DNA of 8,809 nucleotides from Desulfuromonadales bacterium (GCA_030591795.1 JAUVAJ010000047.1:1-8809); one strand, 5' to 3'. Positions 1 through 6,972 are shown, counted from the first letter of the stretch. Notes: a model not told the origin generated them from the letters alone. Program-made: numbers and translations.

Positions 1-116
1 ACATCGCGGGTAAAATCAGGGCAATGCAACGTGACATCACCACCGAGACTGAACCGCTTTTTACAATTGGCGCGCCAGGCACAGACCAGACAAATTTGTC
101 CGACATCACGTGTCAT
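1..116 (-). CDS. Small cysteine-rich protein of unknown function (3' end outside window)
   Basis: An ATG at 114-116 opens a frame that stays open to the window edge for 38 full codons. A GGGAG ribosome-binding sequence (124-128) lies seven bases upstream, and a sigma-70-like promoter before that. The visible residues begin MTRDVGQICLVCAWRANC and contain Cys9, Cys12, Cys18 and Cys32. The CxxC-x5-C pattern with a later CPDF suggests a small metal-binding or iron-sulfur fold, but this is inference from spacing. The sequence has the look of a short conserved protein I associate with Geobacter-type genomes, without a known function. No membrane segment or signal peptide is seen. Confidence 0.6.
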   Translation of the reverse strand, partial: MTRDVGQICLVCAWRANCKKRFSLGGDVTLHCPDFTRD

Positions 117-147
117 ATTGTCGCTCCCGCGCCGCAAATGGCGCTGT

Positions 148-176
148 ATGTTATCCCTCAGCCACCCCTCTGTCAA
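148..176 (-). promoter_or_regulatory. Sigma-70-type promoter of the left-edge small gene
   Basis: The minus strand shows a perfect TTGACA (171-176), a 17-base spacer, and TAACAT (148-153), which matches the -10 consensus at four of six positions including the key second A and last T. Transcription would start near 141, leaving a leader of about 25 bases that includes a GCGCC/GGCGC hairpin (129-144) just before the ribosome-binding sequence. It lies between the ftsB stop and the next start. Confidence 0.55.
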
Positions 177-196
177 CTATTGAGCGTAGACTGAAA

Positions 197-547
197 CTAT
201 TCTGGTTGTATTGCATTACCCGGTGGCTGACAGCGCTGTTTTTCCGAAGGGAATTGATATACCTGTTCATCGTCGCGAACCATGCCGAGTTCACGCCGTG
301 CCAAGCTTTCTATTGTTCGCAGATCGTTGCGTAGAGCATCAATCTCCTGTCGGAGGCCGGCATTAACCTGCGCCAACGCCTGAATCTGCTTTTCCAACTC
401 GACCTTTTGCTGATTAGCTCTCCAGACATGCAGAATACCCCGGTCACCGAAAACTGTCAGGCCGAGGATTACCACCACCAGAATTATAAACCAGATCGGC
501 AGACGACGTTTAGGTGCTTCGACTGTACTCGGATTTGCTACTGGCAT
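197..547 (-). CDS. ftsB: Septum formation initiator, FtsB/DivIC family
   Basis: FtsB is a bitopic inner-membrane protein that joins FtsL and FtsQ in the divisome and helps activate septal cell-wall synthesis. From the ATG at 547 the protein has 116 residues: a short cytoplasmic N-terminus ending KRRLP, one membrane segment (about 17-34, IWFIILVVVILGLTVFG), the GDRGIL juxtamembrane motif, a coiled coil rich in Leu, Gln and Glu, and the conserved ESLARRELGMVRDDEQVYQF segment. The reading frame extends to a GTG at 565, but AGGAG lies nine bases before the ATG at 547 and nothing comparable precedes the GTG, so the ATG is preferred. It follows a terminator, yet I find no convincing promoter in 548-631. 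A promoter for the next gene follows its stop. Confidence 0.92.
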   Translation of the reverse strand: MPVANPSTVEAPKRRLPIWFIILVVVILGLTVFGDRGILHVWRANQQKVELEKQIQALAQVNAGLRQEIDALRNDLRTIESLARRELGMVRDDEQVYQFPSEKQRCQPPGNAIQPE

Positions 548-631
548 CTTACCCTGCTCCTGCACGCAATTTCAATTTCTCAAGAATGCCACATCTACAA
601 GCAACTCGGCTAGACTTTTCCGGCAAAAAGC

Positions 632-665
632 AAAAAAGCCCGCCGACCTTCACAGGTCGGCGGGC
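632..665 (-). terminator. Rho-independent terminator after the comEA-like gene
   Basis: A perfect 12-bp stem (arms 638-649 and 654-665, GCCCGCCGACCT with its complement) closes a 4-base loop (650-653). On the minus strand it is followed by six T residues (632-637) and a second T run. No T run follows in the opposite direction, so it works on the minus strand only. It lies 22 bases beyond the comEA-like stop codon and probably also ends any transcript reading through from lptD. Confidence 0.95.
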
Positions 666-687
666 CGATAACAGCAACTTGTACAAT

Positions 688-981
688 TTACAGTTCAAGC
701 ATTGGGCGAAGCTTCTCCAGTGTTTTGGATCCGATCCCCTTGACCTTGATCAGATCATCAATCGTAGCAAACGGACCGTTCATATCACGGAAGTCAATAA
801 TTCGATCAGCCGTGACTTCGCCAATCCCCGGCAGGGTCTGTAAATCCATAGCCGATCCGGCATTAAGACTGACCTTGGCCGCCTGCTCAACCGCATCAAC
901 ACTACCAGCAGCAAAGGTAAACACCGGCACTGCCACCCCTAGAACACATAACATCAAACCAACAGTAATTAAACGTTTCAT
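688..981 (-). CDS. comEA: ComEA-like secreted helix-hairpin-helix DNA-binding protein
   Basis: The 97-residue product has a signal peptide or N-terminal anchor (about 1-25, MKRL followed by a hydrophobic stretch to FAA) and one ComEA-type (HhH)2 domain. Two hairpins are visible, LPGIG (50-54) and VKGIG (80-84), joined by the characteristic IIDFRDMNGPF segment. Such domains bind double-stranded DNA without sequence preference. In naturally competent bacteria ComEA pulls DNA across the periplasm; many short single-domain homologues in non-competent species have no proven role. The ATG is preceded by GGGGA. The gene has its own promoter and ends in a strong terminator 23 bases after its TAA stop, so it can be made alone, although read-through from lptD is also possible. 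Family is certain; the DNA-uptake role is inferred. Confidence 0.9.
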   Translation of the reverse strand: MKRLITVGLMLCVLGVAVPVFTFAAGSVDAVEQAAKVSLNAGSAMDLQTLPGIGEVTADRIIDFRDMNGPFATIDDLIKVKGIGSKTLEKLRPMLEL

Positions 982-1096
982 AATTTCCCCACTTAAAAGA
1001 GTTAATGCAACAATCCCGGCATCCAGATAAACGTCCCCCCTCGATCCCCCTTTCGATCACATATTTGCTGCCGAGCCGGAAACGGGCAGACATGAG
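982..1096 (-). other. G-rich 5' leader of the comEA-like gene
   Basis: This is the predicted untranslated leader between the promoter and the ATG at 981. In mRNA sense it holds a possible CTGCC/GGCAG hairpin, then two near-copies of a GATCGA-plus-G-run unit (1036-1058), and finally the GGGGA ribosome-binding sequence about five bases before the start. I do not recognise a known riboswitch; the conserved core of the c-di-GMP GEMM class, frequent in Geobacter relatives, is not visible. A short out-of-frame reading frame begins at 1093 but is not supported as a gene. Confidence 0.4.
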
Positions 1097-1102
1097 GCGT
1101 TT

Positions 1103-1130
1103 ATTATACAGATGTGAATTTCACGGTCAA
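1103..1130 (-). promoter_or_regulatory. Strong sigma-70-type promoter of the comEA-like gene, with palindromic spacer
   Basis: The minus strand carries TTGACC (1125-1130), a 16-base spacer, and a perfect TATAAT (1103-1108), starting five bases after the lptD stop codon. Transcription would begin near 1096, leaving a leader of about 115 bases before the gene. The spacer starts with GTGAAATTCAC (1114-1124), an 11-base perfect inverted repeat directly abutting the -35 element, which could be an operator. It is the best promoter in the window. Confidence 0.8.
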
Positions 1131-1134
1131 GCGA

Positions 1135-3195
1135 TTAAAACCAGTTATTCAGGGAAGTTGTAAGCGGATTAAGATTTTTTCCAGTGATATTACTGAGAGA
1201 GAAGCTTATGGAAACGCCGCGATCACCCGGACGCTCATACCAGTGTCCGGCAATACTCCAGCAACCGCTGCGATATTCAAGTGACGTTCGATAATCGAGA
1301 TTCTTCTGACCTTGCAGGTCGAAACGACCTTCGTAGTTAGCGTATAGCGGTGCCAGCAAAGCGAGATCGATACTGGTTGAGAAGTATTCGAACTCAGTCC
1401 GGCTGTAACTGTAATTGAGTAACAGACCGTTGCCGACCTGGTCATTGAAACCACCCCAGAGCGAAAGAGCATCCATCCGGCCGGGATTTTCTTCAATTGC
1501 CAATTCAATATCACTGCGCAGATAAGTCCGTTCTACTGGACGAATTTCCAATTCAGCAGTTAACGGAGAAAAAGGTTGATGACTATCAGGGGGCGGCCCG
1601 AGAGCTCGACGTTGTTCAGCTAGATCATAATCGACAAACAGACGCAGCTTGGCCAGGTCCCGATAAATCCTGGCACCCTCTTTATCCAACTGGCGCGTAG
1701 TCCACCGGTTGTCCAGGGTCATGCGGAAGCGATTGGTTTCCGAAAACTCATCACGAAAATCAAAAGATGGGATACTTGTGGTGTCTACTTCCGGTGCGTA
1801 GAGATAATCCATCTTCAGCTCAATTGCATGACGACTGGCGCTGGTTTCATTAGCGTGCTGGAAAATTCTGGCAAAGCGATTGCCAATAGTTACGGTCGCC
1901 TCTGGCCGACCAGCCCGCTCCGTTGAACCACCAACCCGGTACAGTTGCTCCCGCCAGGCGATCGTCGGTAAAAAGTTGAGGTAACGCGTCGACAAAGCGT
2001 CGGTGCTTAAAGTCGGGTAAAGCCGTAAGCGGAGACCAGATTCTCCAACATGTCGCCAGAAATTCGTCACGTCGACCTCAAGCGAGGTCACCAGCGGTGT
2101 GGCCAGGAAGCGTTGGGGAACAATGGTCAGATTGATCGCTGGCAGGGTCTGTAAAACCGTCGATGTGTCCTGCTGCAACGCTCTGGTATAACGGGCAAAG
2201 GTGGACAAATTGGCCTTACCCCAGATTTTGCTCAGGTATAAATCCGATTGCACCTTGTCGCTGGTGTACTCTTGCGCTGAACCACCGAACAACTCAAAAT
2301 AATCATTTTTGTTAACATATTGGGCATTTATCGCCAAACGGGTGTCACCTGGCAAATAGCCATCATGTTCCCATTCCAGCAAATAGCGATCCGGCTCATT
2401 ATCTAATCCTGTTACGTAGTTGCCATTCATTCTAGCTGGACGAACCGTATTGATAAAGTAACGGTACTCCAGCCCGGTGCCGACACCTAACCTGGACATA
2501 TAGTCGATGGTCAGAGTGGCGTCCTGGTCATCATCGATCACCTGAAACCATGGGAGCACGACCTGGGTGCCGCGTTGGCTGGAAAAGCCGACCGTCGGGA
2601 TCAACAGTCCGGAGCTCCGCTCAGTATTAGCCGGAAAGGCGAGATACGGCAGGTACATGACTGGAATATCGCTCAAATAAAATTTTGCGTGCTTGGCCTG
2701 GGCAAATTGACCGAGACGAACATCGATCTCGCTGGCACCAAAGCTCCAGGCTGGCGTTTCACCGGAGCAGGAGGTAAATCGACCATCGGTGATACTATAG
2801 CTGTCATCACCCAGGGTTACAATTTCGGCACCGGAGAGGTAAGCCAGACCCGGCAATTCAATGCGACCATTAGTCAGACGGCCTTTACCTGTAGTGAAGT
2901 TATATTGCAGCGAGTCACCGGTGGCTCGGCCATCCGGCGTGGTCATAAGAACTGAACCGTCACAGAAAACGTCGCCGGTGTCTTCATCCCAACGTGCACG
3001 ATCAGCATGAAGTTCCATTTCGCCACGCTGCAACAGGACATCACCTTCGGCGTTCAGCTCTCCGGTCGCGCTATCAAAGACCAGGTTGTCAGCGCTCATA
3101 TGCACCTCTTCCTCCGGTGCAGCGCCAACCGGCAGCGCTAGCGTGATTCCGACAAGCAAAAAGCAGACAACCCTGATAAAATAATCACAACGCAA
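1135..3195 (-). CDS. lptD: LPS-assembly protein LptD (outer-membrane beta-barrel)
   Basis: LptD, with the lipoprotein LptE, inserts lipopolysaccharide into the outer leaflet of the outer membrane. From the start chosen here it has 686 residues: a signal peptide of about 26 (hydrophobic core VVCFLLVGITLALPV, then GAA), an OstA/LptA-like jellyroll, and a long barrel ending in Trp-Phe, as expected for an outer-membrane protein. The diagnostic segment IPVMYLPYLAFP (177-188) followed by SGLLIPTVG is present. Mature cysteines lie at about 78, 143 (SCSGETPAW) and 645 (SGCWSI). The start is uncertain because there is no ATG. TTG at 3195 has GGGAG ten bases upstream and gives a clean signal peptide while overlapping folC by 11 bases. 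TTG at 3237 and GTG at 3225 lack ribosome-binding sequences. Identification is firm. Confidence 0.93.
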   Translation of the reverse strand: MRCDYFIRVVCFLLVGITLALPVGAAPEEEVHMSADNLVFDSATGELNAEGDVLLQRGEMELHADRARWDEDTGDVFCDGSVLMTTPDGRATGDSLQYNFTTGKGRLTNGRIELPGLAYLSGAEIVTLGDDSYSITDGRFTSCSGETPAWSFGASEIDVRLGQFAQAKHAKFYLSDIPVMYLPYLAFPANTERSSGLLIPTVGFSSQRGTQVVLPWFQVIDDDQDATLTIDYMSRLGVGTGLEYRYFINTVRPARMNGNYVTGLDNEPDRYLLEWEHDGYLPGDTRLAINAQYVNKNDYFELFGGSAQEYTSDKVQSDLYLSKIWGKANLSTFARYTRALQQDTSTVLQTLPAINLTIVPQRFLATPLVTSLEVDVTNFWRHVGESGLRLRLYPTLSTDALSTRYLNFLPTIAWREQLYRVGGSTERAGRPEATVTIGNRFARIFQHANETSASRHAIELKMDYLYAPEVDTTSIPSFDFRDEFSETNRFRMTLDNRWTTRQLDKEGARIYRDLAKLRLFVDYDLAEQRRALGPPPDSHQPFSPLTAELEIRPVERTYLRSDIELAIEENPGRMDALSLWGGFNDQVGNGLLLNYSYSRTEFEYFSTSIDLALLAPLYANYEGRFDLQGQKNLDYRTSLEYRSGCWSIAGHWYERPGDRGVSISFSLSNITGKNLNPLTTSLNNWF

Positions 3196-4459
3196 CGGCC
3201 GATTTCTCCCGTTCCAGAAATTCACGTACAGCAGCAACCAGAAATAAAGATCCAGCTACCAGAACAATCTCGTCTTCAGCACAATCGTTACGGGCCTTAT
3301 TGAAGCCTTCATCAACATTCGCGCAGACAATCGCTGGCACTCCGGCTACTGATGCCGCCCGGGCCAACTCAGATGGCAGCTGCGCCTCTTCAACCGGCGG
3401 TGCAACACAATAAACCGTCGCGGCAAATTTAAGCAACGGCTGCAAGATCTGCAACATAGATTTATCACGTTTCATACCGACCAGCCAACGTACCCGACTG
3501 TAACCTGCAGATTTAAGGTAGTCGGCCAAAGCTTCAGCGCCGGCACCGTTGTGGGCAGCATCAAGCAAAATCTGTCGTTTAGCACCAAACCATTCCAAAC
3601 GACCCGGCCATTCGGTCGAAGCGACACCGGCGATCAGTGCGGCATCATCCAACACCACCCCCTGACGGCGAAGAACTTCAGCAGCAGCCAGAGCTACCGC
3701 CATATTGCTTTGCTGGTGTGCACCGGCCAGCGACGGCTGCAGGTCAACAAGACGACTATCGAGACCCTGATAGTCCATCTGCGCACCATCCGCTGAGAAG
3801 GTAAAATCAACTCCGGCAATAACCGGTGCAGCGCCAATTTTATCAGCAGCAGCCAGCAATGCGCTCTGCGCTTCCGACTGTTGCTCTGCCAAAACAACCG
3901 GTATCCCTTTGCGCATAATACCGGCCTTCTCACCGGCAATAGCCGCAAGTGTGTTGCCAAGGTGAGCCTGATGATCAAAAGCAATCGGCGTGATGATACC
4001 CAAATCTGGCGCAACCGTATTGGTTGCATCGAGTCGGCCACCCATACCGACTTCAAGGATAGCGACATCAACCTGGCAGCGCCTAAATGTTTCTAAAGCG
4101 AGAGCAGTTGTGAACTCAAAAAAAGTCAGCGGAAGGTCGTTGCCGAGCTGACGCAATTCATCAATCAACGGTTCGAGAAAAGTAAAATCGGCCGGCACTC
4201 CGTCAATGCGAATACGTTCGGTAAAACAATGTAGATGGGGAGAGGTGTAGAGTCCGGTACGCACCCCGGCTTGTCGTAACACCTCAGCCAGCGCCGAAGC
4301 TGTCGAACCTTTGCCGTTGGTCCCGGCTACCAGTACTGTTCGGTAACTTTCAGCAGGCAAGCCGAGCCGGTAATGGAGAGTGCTGATATTGTCAAGACCA
4401 AGCTTGATGCCGAAGGTCTGCAGGCCATATAAGTAATTGAGACTTTCGCGCTTGGTCAT
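3185..4459 (-). CDS. folC: Bifunctional folylpolyglutamate synthase/dihydrofolate synthase
   Basis: FolC adds glutamate to dihydropteroate and extends the gamma-glutamyl tail of folates in an ATP-dependent Mur-ligase-type reaction. The 424 residues fit the family. I see the P-loop VAGTNGKGST (44-53), YTSPHL (71-76), EVGMGGRLDATN (136-147), a FDHQAHLG segment (161-168) with the metal-site histidine, and the EKAGI segment (177-181), all in normal order. LEWFGAKRQILLDAAHNGAG marks the start of the C-terminal domain. The ATG sits three bases after the accD stop with only a weak ribosome-binding sequence, so coupled translation is likely. The end overlaps the probable start of lptD. Whether both activities are kept cannot be read from sequence, but nothing is missing. 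Confidence 0.96.
   Translation of the reverse strand: MTKRESLNYLYGLQTFGIKLGLDNISTLHYRLGLPAESYRTVLVAGTNGKGSTASALAEVLRQAGVRTGLYTSPHLHCFTERIRIDGVPADFTFLEPLIDELRQLGNDLPLTFFEFTTALALETFRRCQVDVAILEVGMGGRLDATNTVAPDLGIITPIAFDHQAHLGNTLAAIAGEKAGIMRKGIPVVLAEQQSEAQSALLAAADKIGAAPVIAGVDFTFSADGAQMDYQGLDSRLVDLQPSLAGAHQQSNMAVALAAAEVLRRQGVVLDDAALIAGVASTEWPGRLEWFGAKRQILLDAAHNGAGAEALADYLKSAGYSRVRWLVGMKRDKSMLQILQPLLKFAATVYCVAPPVEEAQLPSELARAASVAGVPAIVCANVDEGFNKARNDCAEDEIVLVAGSLFLVAAVREFLEREKSAVAL
3193..3210 (-). promoter_or_regulatory. Ribosome-binding sequence and TTG start deciding the lptD N-terminus
   Basis: GGGAG (3206-3210) precedes a TTG codon (3193-3195) by ten bases, inside the last codons of folC. This is the only candidate start in the region with a recognisable ribosome-binding sequence, and it places the signal peptide's basic n-region directly at the N-terminus. 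The spacing is slightly long and TTG is a weak start, which fits low, coupled expression of a large outer-membrane protein. Confidence 0.5.
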
Positions 4460-4462
4460 TGC

Positions 4463-5311
4463 TCAGTTCTTGGTGAAAATCCGCAGGACTTGGGCCAATT
4501 TCGCTTTCATCTCCTGACGCTGAACAATCATATCAACCATGCCGTGCTCGAGCAGGAACTCGGAGCGCTGGAAGCCATCGGGTAGTTTCTGGCGGATGGT
4601 CTGTTCGATAACACGTGGCCCGGCAAAACCGATCAAGGCCCGCGGTTCGGCAATATTAAGGTCACCGAGCATAGCGAAACTGGCGGTGACACCACCGGTG
4701 GTCGGATCGGTCAGGACCGAGATAAACGGGATCCCTGCAGCACGAAGTTTGGCCAATGCGGCGCTGGTTTTTGCCATTTGCATCAAAGAAAGAATACTCT
4801 CCTGCATCCGGGCACCACCGGATGACGAAAAGATCAGTACCGGCGCTTTCTTTTCCAGACCGCGCTCAATCACCCGGGTGATTTTTTCGCCGACCGCAGA
4901 GCCCATACTGCCACCCATGAAACTAAAATCAAACACAGCCAATGCGACCGGCAGACCTTCAATTTCACCTTCGCCACACTTGACCGCATCACCACCGCCA
5001 AGCTTTTTAACCGTTGTCTTGATCCGCTCTTTGTAAGGCTTCGAATCTTTGAACTTCAGGAAATCGACCGGCATCATGTCTGCATCCATCTCGACAAAAG
5101 TACCGGCATCTATCACCAATTCGATACGCTCTTTGGCGCTGATGCGGAAGTGGTAATCACATTTCGGGCAGACATTAAGATTCCGCTCGATCTCCTTGCT
5201 GTAGATTATCTCCTCACAGTTTTTACATTTAGTCCAAAGCCCTTCGGGCATCTTGACGTTTTTTTTCACAACCGGCACCATCGGTGCTTTTGATTTTTTA
5301 AACCAGGACAT
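4463..5311 (-). CDS. accD: Acetyl-CoA carboxylase carboxyltransferase subunit beta
   Basis: AccD pairs with AccA to form the carboxyltransferase of acetyl-CoA carboxylase, which moves the carboxyl group from biotin on AccB to acetyl-CoA and makes malonyl-CoA for fatty-acid synthesis. The 282 residues are of normal length. The N-terminal zinc ribbon is intact, with Cys29, Cys32, Cys48 and Cys51 in CKNC and CPKC pairs. The crotonase-like core shows [11 protein letters not shown] (162-172), [16 protein letters not shown] (202-217) and [11 protein letters not shown] (228-238). The ATG follows GAGGT at five bases' distance. It lies 28 bases after the metallo-hydrolase gene and three bases before folC. 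The accD-folC pair, often near trpA, is a widespread bacterial arrangement. accA is not in this window. Confidence 0.97.
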   Translation of the reverse strand: MSWFKKSKAPMVPVVKKNVKMPEGLWTKCKNCEEIIYSKEIERNLNVCPKCDYHFRISAKERIELVIDAGTFVEMDADMMPVDFLKFKDSKPYKERIKTTVKKLGGGDAVKCGEGEIEGLPVALAVFDFSFMGGSMGSAVGEKITRVIERGLEKKAPVLIFSSSGGARMQESILSLMQMAKTSAALAKLRAAGIPFISVLTDPTTGGVTASFAMLGDLNIAEPRALIGFAGPRVIEQTIRQKLPDGFQRSEFLLEHGMVDMIVQRQEMKAKLAQVLRIFTKN

Positions 5312-5339
5312 GAGTTACCTCGTAGTTTGACAGAGCAGC

Positions 5340-6131
5340 TTATATCTCAAAAACTTCGCCGCCATCCAGAACCTGCAGACGGTCATCATTCAGAGCGGCC
5401 AGTTCCGCCTGAAGATCTTCCAGAAACTGCGGTTTCATGTGAAAAATCTTGATCGGAACATTCCGATCGCCAAACTTTTCCAATTCAGTCTTGAGCATGC
5501 CAGGGGTCAGGTGTCCGCTGAGCTGCGCCAAGCTTTCCAGCCGATTCGGAAAAGATGTCTCTATAAATGCAATTTTCAAATCAGGACAATCTCCTGCCAT
5601 TTTCCAGATTGCATCAGTCGTAGAAGTATCTCCAGAATAAAACAAACTGCCATTTATACCTGAGAGACAATATCCGACCGTATAGACCGTATGATTGGTC
5701 TGCGCAAAAGAGACTGTGTAACCGCCGATTTCAATGACTCCATTTTCCGGCAAGCTGTTCAGGCTGATAACCGGAGCTTCTTTAGACGGAATCTTGGTAA
5801 AATCGGGCCAGATATAATCATTAAACAGATGCTGACGAATTGCATCCAGGACCGGTTCCGGTGCCCAAATCCGGATCGGAGTCTTGCGTCGACTCATGAC
5901 ATTGTCCGCCAGAAAGGCCAGATCGACCATATGGTCTAGGTGAGCGTGGGTCAGAAGGATATCATCAATCTGTGCCTGTTCATCCAGTGTCATTGACGAT
6001 GCGATTGTCCCCGCATCGAGCAGTAATCGGTTGTCGATCAGCAGGCTGCTGGTAAAACGCCCGGGTACACGTGATCCAAAACAGCCCAACACTCTAATCT
6101 TCATTCTATCAACAATACAGGGGTCGCTCAT
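5340..6131 (-). CDS. MBL-fold metallo-hydrolase, class-II cyclic-nucleotide phosphodiesterase-like
   Basis: This 263-residue protein has a metallo-beta-lactamase fold with a complete-looking metal site: THAHLDH (61-67, giving His62, His64, Asp66, His67), His147 in QTNHTVYTVGY, Asp168 in YSGDTS, His207 in SGHLTP and His231 in FHMKP. The N-terminal MKIRVLGCFGSRVPG, the LLLDAG strand and the LADN segment resemble the class-II cAMP phosphodiesterase group, but the residues after HAHLDH deviate from my memory of its signature, so the substrate is unknown. Candidates are a cyclic nucleotide or another phosphodiester. It starts four bases inside the trpA end (ATGA) behind AGGTGG; Met10 at 6104 is an alternative start that lacks a good ribosome-binding sequence. 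No signal peptide is seen, so it is probably cytoplasmic. Its position between trpA and accD suggests shared transcription, not a shared pathway. Confidence 0.87.
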   Translation of the reverse strand: MSDPCIVDRMKIRVLGCFGSRVPGRFTSSLLIDNRLLLDAGTIASSMTLDEQAQIDDILLTHAHLDHMVDLAFLADNVMSRRKTPIRIWAPEPVLDAIRQHLFNDYIWPDFTKIPSKEAPVISLNSLPENGVIEIGGYTVSFAQTNHTVYTVGYCLSGINGSLFYSGDTSTTDAIWKMAGDCPDLKIAFIETSFPNRLESLAQLSGHLTPGMLKTELEKFGDRNVPIKIFHMKPQFLEDLQAELAALNDDRLQVLDGGEVFEI

Positions 6132-6931
6132 GCGGCCACCTGCACCCCTTCCTTGAGAGAACGTATAAACTTCCGAACCTCCGGCAACAGATCTTTGCCT
6201 TTGCCGTGAGTCGCAATGATTTTAACCAGGGCGCTGCCGACCACAACCGCATCTGCGAATCTGGCTACAGCCGCCGCATCAGCCGGCGTGCTGATCCCGA
6301 AGCCGACCGCGACCGGAACCGGGCTATGCTCCTGTATTATGCGAACTTCATCCGCAATCGCAGCGGCGTTAATACGCTGGGTTCCGGTAACACCGGTCAT
6401 TGAAACATAATAAAGATACCCTTCACCCGACGCTGCCAATCGCTGCATCCGCTCCGGTGGTGTTGTCGGTGCGAGCAGCGCAATCAGATCAACTCCATTA
6501 CTCTTGAGATCCGCGTGAATTTCGTCGGTCTCTTCAGCCGGCACATCGACCAACAGCAAGCCATCGACGCCTGCGCCAGCGGCCGCAGCCGCAAAAGCTG
6601 CCGGGCCAAAACGAAACACCGGGTTATAATAGCCCATCAGAATTATCGGCACATTGGTCCGTAACCGAACCCGCGCCACCAGATCAAGCACATCTTGCAG
6701 TGTTGTGCCGGCGGCCAGAGCACGCTCCGATGCAGCTTGAATAGTTGGCCCGTCAGCCATCGGATCGGAAAATGGCATGCCGAGTTCAATCAGATCGGCC
6801 CCGGCTTCAACCAGAGCGTGTATCAGCTCTTCAGTTGTTACCAGATCCGGATCCCCAGCCGTCAAAAAAGGCACCAGCGCGGTTTTCCCTTCCCGTTTCA
6901 AAGCTGTCAATGTTGCCCCGATTGTACTCAT
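6128..6931 (-). CDS. trpA: Tryptophan synthase alpha subunit
   Basis: TrpA cleaves indole-3-glycerol phosphate to indole and glyceraldehyde-3-phosphate. It passes the indole through a tunnel to TrpB in the cytoplasmic alpha2-beta2 complex, the last steps of tryptophan synthesis. The 267 residues match the normal family length, and the catalytic acids Glu49 and Asp60 fall at exactly the classical numbering, within LIELGMPFSDPMADGP. The substrate-binding segments YYVSMTGVTG and GFGIS, and the phosphate-binding VVGSALV, are present. The ATG is preceded by GGTGGG. trpB is not directly upstream; a DNA glycosylase is, so trpA is separated from its usual partner here. Its TGA overlaps the next start as ATGA. 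Upstream lies a promoter, so it probably heads this operon. The call is essentially certain. Confidence 0.97.
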   Translation of the reverse strand: MSTIGATLTALKREGKTALVPFLTAGDPDLVTTEELIHALVEAGADLIELGMPFSDPMADGPTIQAASERALAAGTTLQDVLDLVARVRLRTNVPIILMGYYNPVFRFGPAAFAAAAAGAGVDGLLLVDVPAEETDEIHADLKSNGVDLIALLAPTTPPERMQRLAASGEGYLYYVSMTGVTGTQRINAAAIADEVRIIQEHSPVPVAVGFGISTPADAAAVARFADAVVVGSALVKIIATHGKGKDLLPEVRKFIRSLKEGVQVAA

Positions 6932-6957
6932 AAACCCACCAATTTCAGACCGTAATT

Positions 6958-6972
6958 TTTAATAATATTAAA
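6958..6972. promoter_or_regulatory. 15-bp AT-rich palindrome over the trpA -10 element (possible operator)
   Basis: The + strand reads TTTAATAATATTAAA, a perfect inverted repeat of two 7-base arms around one central base. It covers the proposed -10 hexamer and the end of the spacer, a position where a bound repressor would block RNA polymerase. Because it is all A and T it could also arise by chance in an AT-rich promoter. I do not recognise it as a site for a known regulator. Confidence 0.35.

Noticed and set aside
230..239. ACAGCGCTGT palindrome
   Set aside because: It lies inside the ftsB coding region near its 3' end, is short, and has no T run; it is compatible with chance.
548..565. 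GTG start at 565 for ftsB
   Set aside because: No ribosome-binding sequence precedes it, whereas AGGAG is well spaced for the ATG at 547.
548..631. Possible sigma-54 or sigma-70 promoter for ftsB
   Set aside because: A TGGCATTC stretch lacks the required GC at -12, and no -35/-10 pair with 16-18 base spacing has better than marginal matches.
110..843. Three plus-strand reading frames across the ftsB and comEA region
   Set aside because: They run antisense to well-supported genes, cross the terminator, and show no recognisable domains or ribosome-binding sequences.
982..1051. G-quadruplex in the comEA leader
   Set aside because: Four G runs exist in mRNA sense, but two of the loops are about 17 and 24 bases long, well beyond a canonical quadruplex.
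902..1093. A 63-codon minus-strand reading frame starting in the comEA leader and overlapping the gene out of frame
   Set aside because: Its ATG lies only a few bases after the predicted transcription start, it has no ribosome-binding sequence, and its sequence is low-plausibility; it reads as a shadow of the comEA-like gene.
1109..1124. CRP or FNR site in the comEA promoter spacer
   Set aside because: GTGA and TCAC are separated by three bases, not the six needed for CRP, and the halves do not match the FNR TTGAT/ATCAA form.
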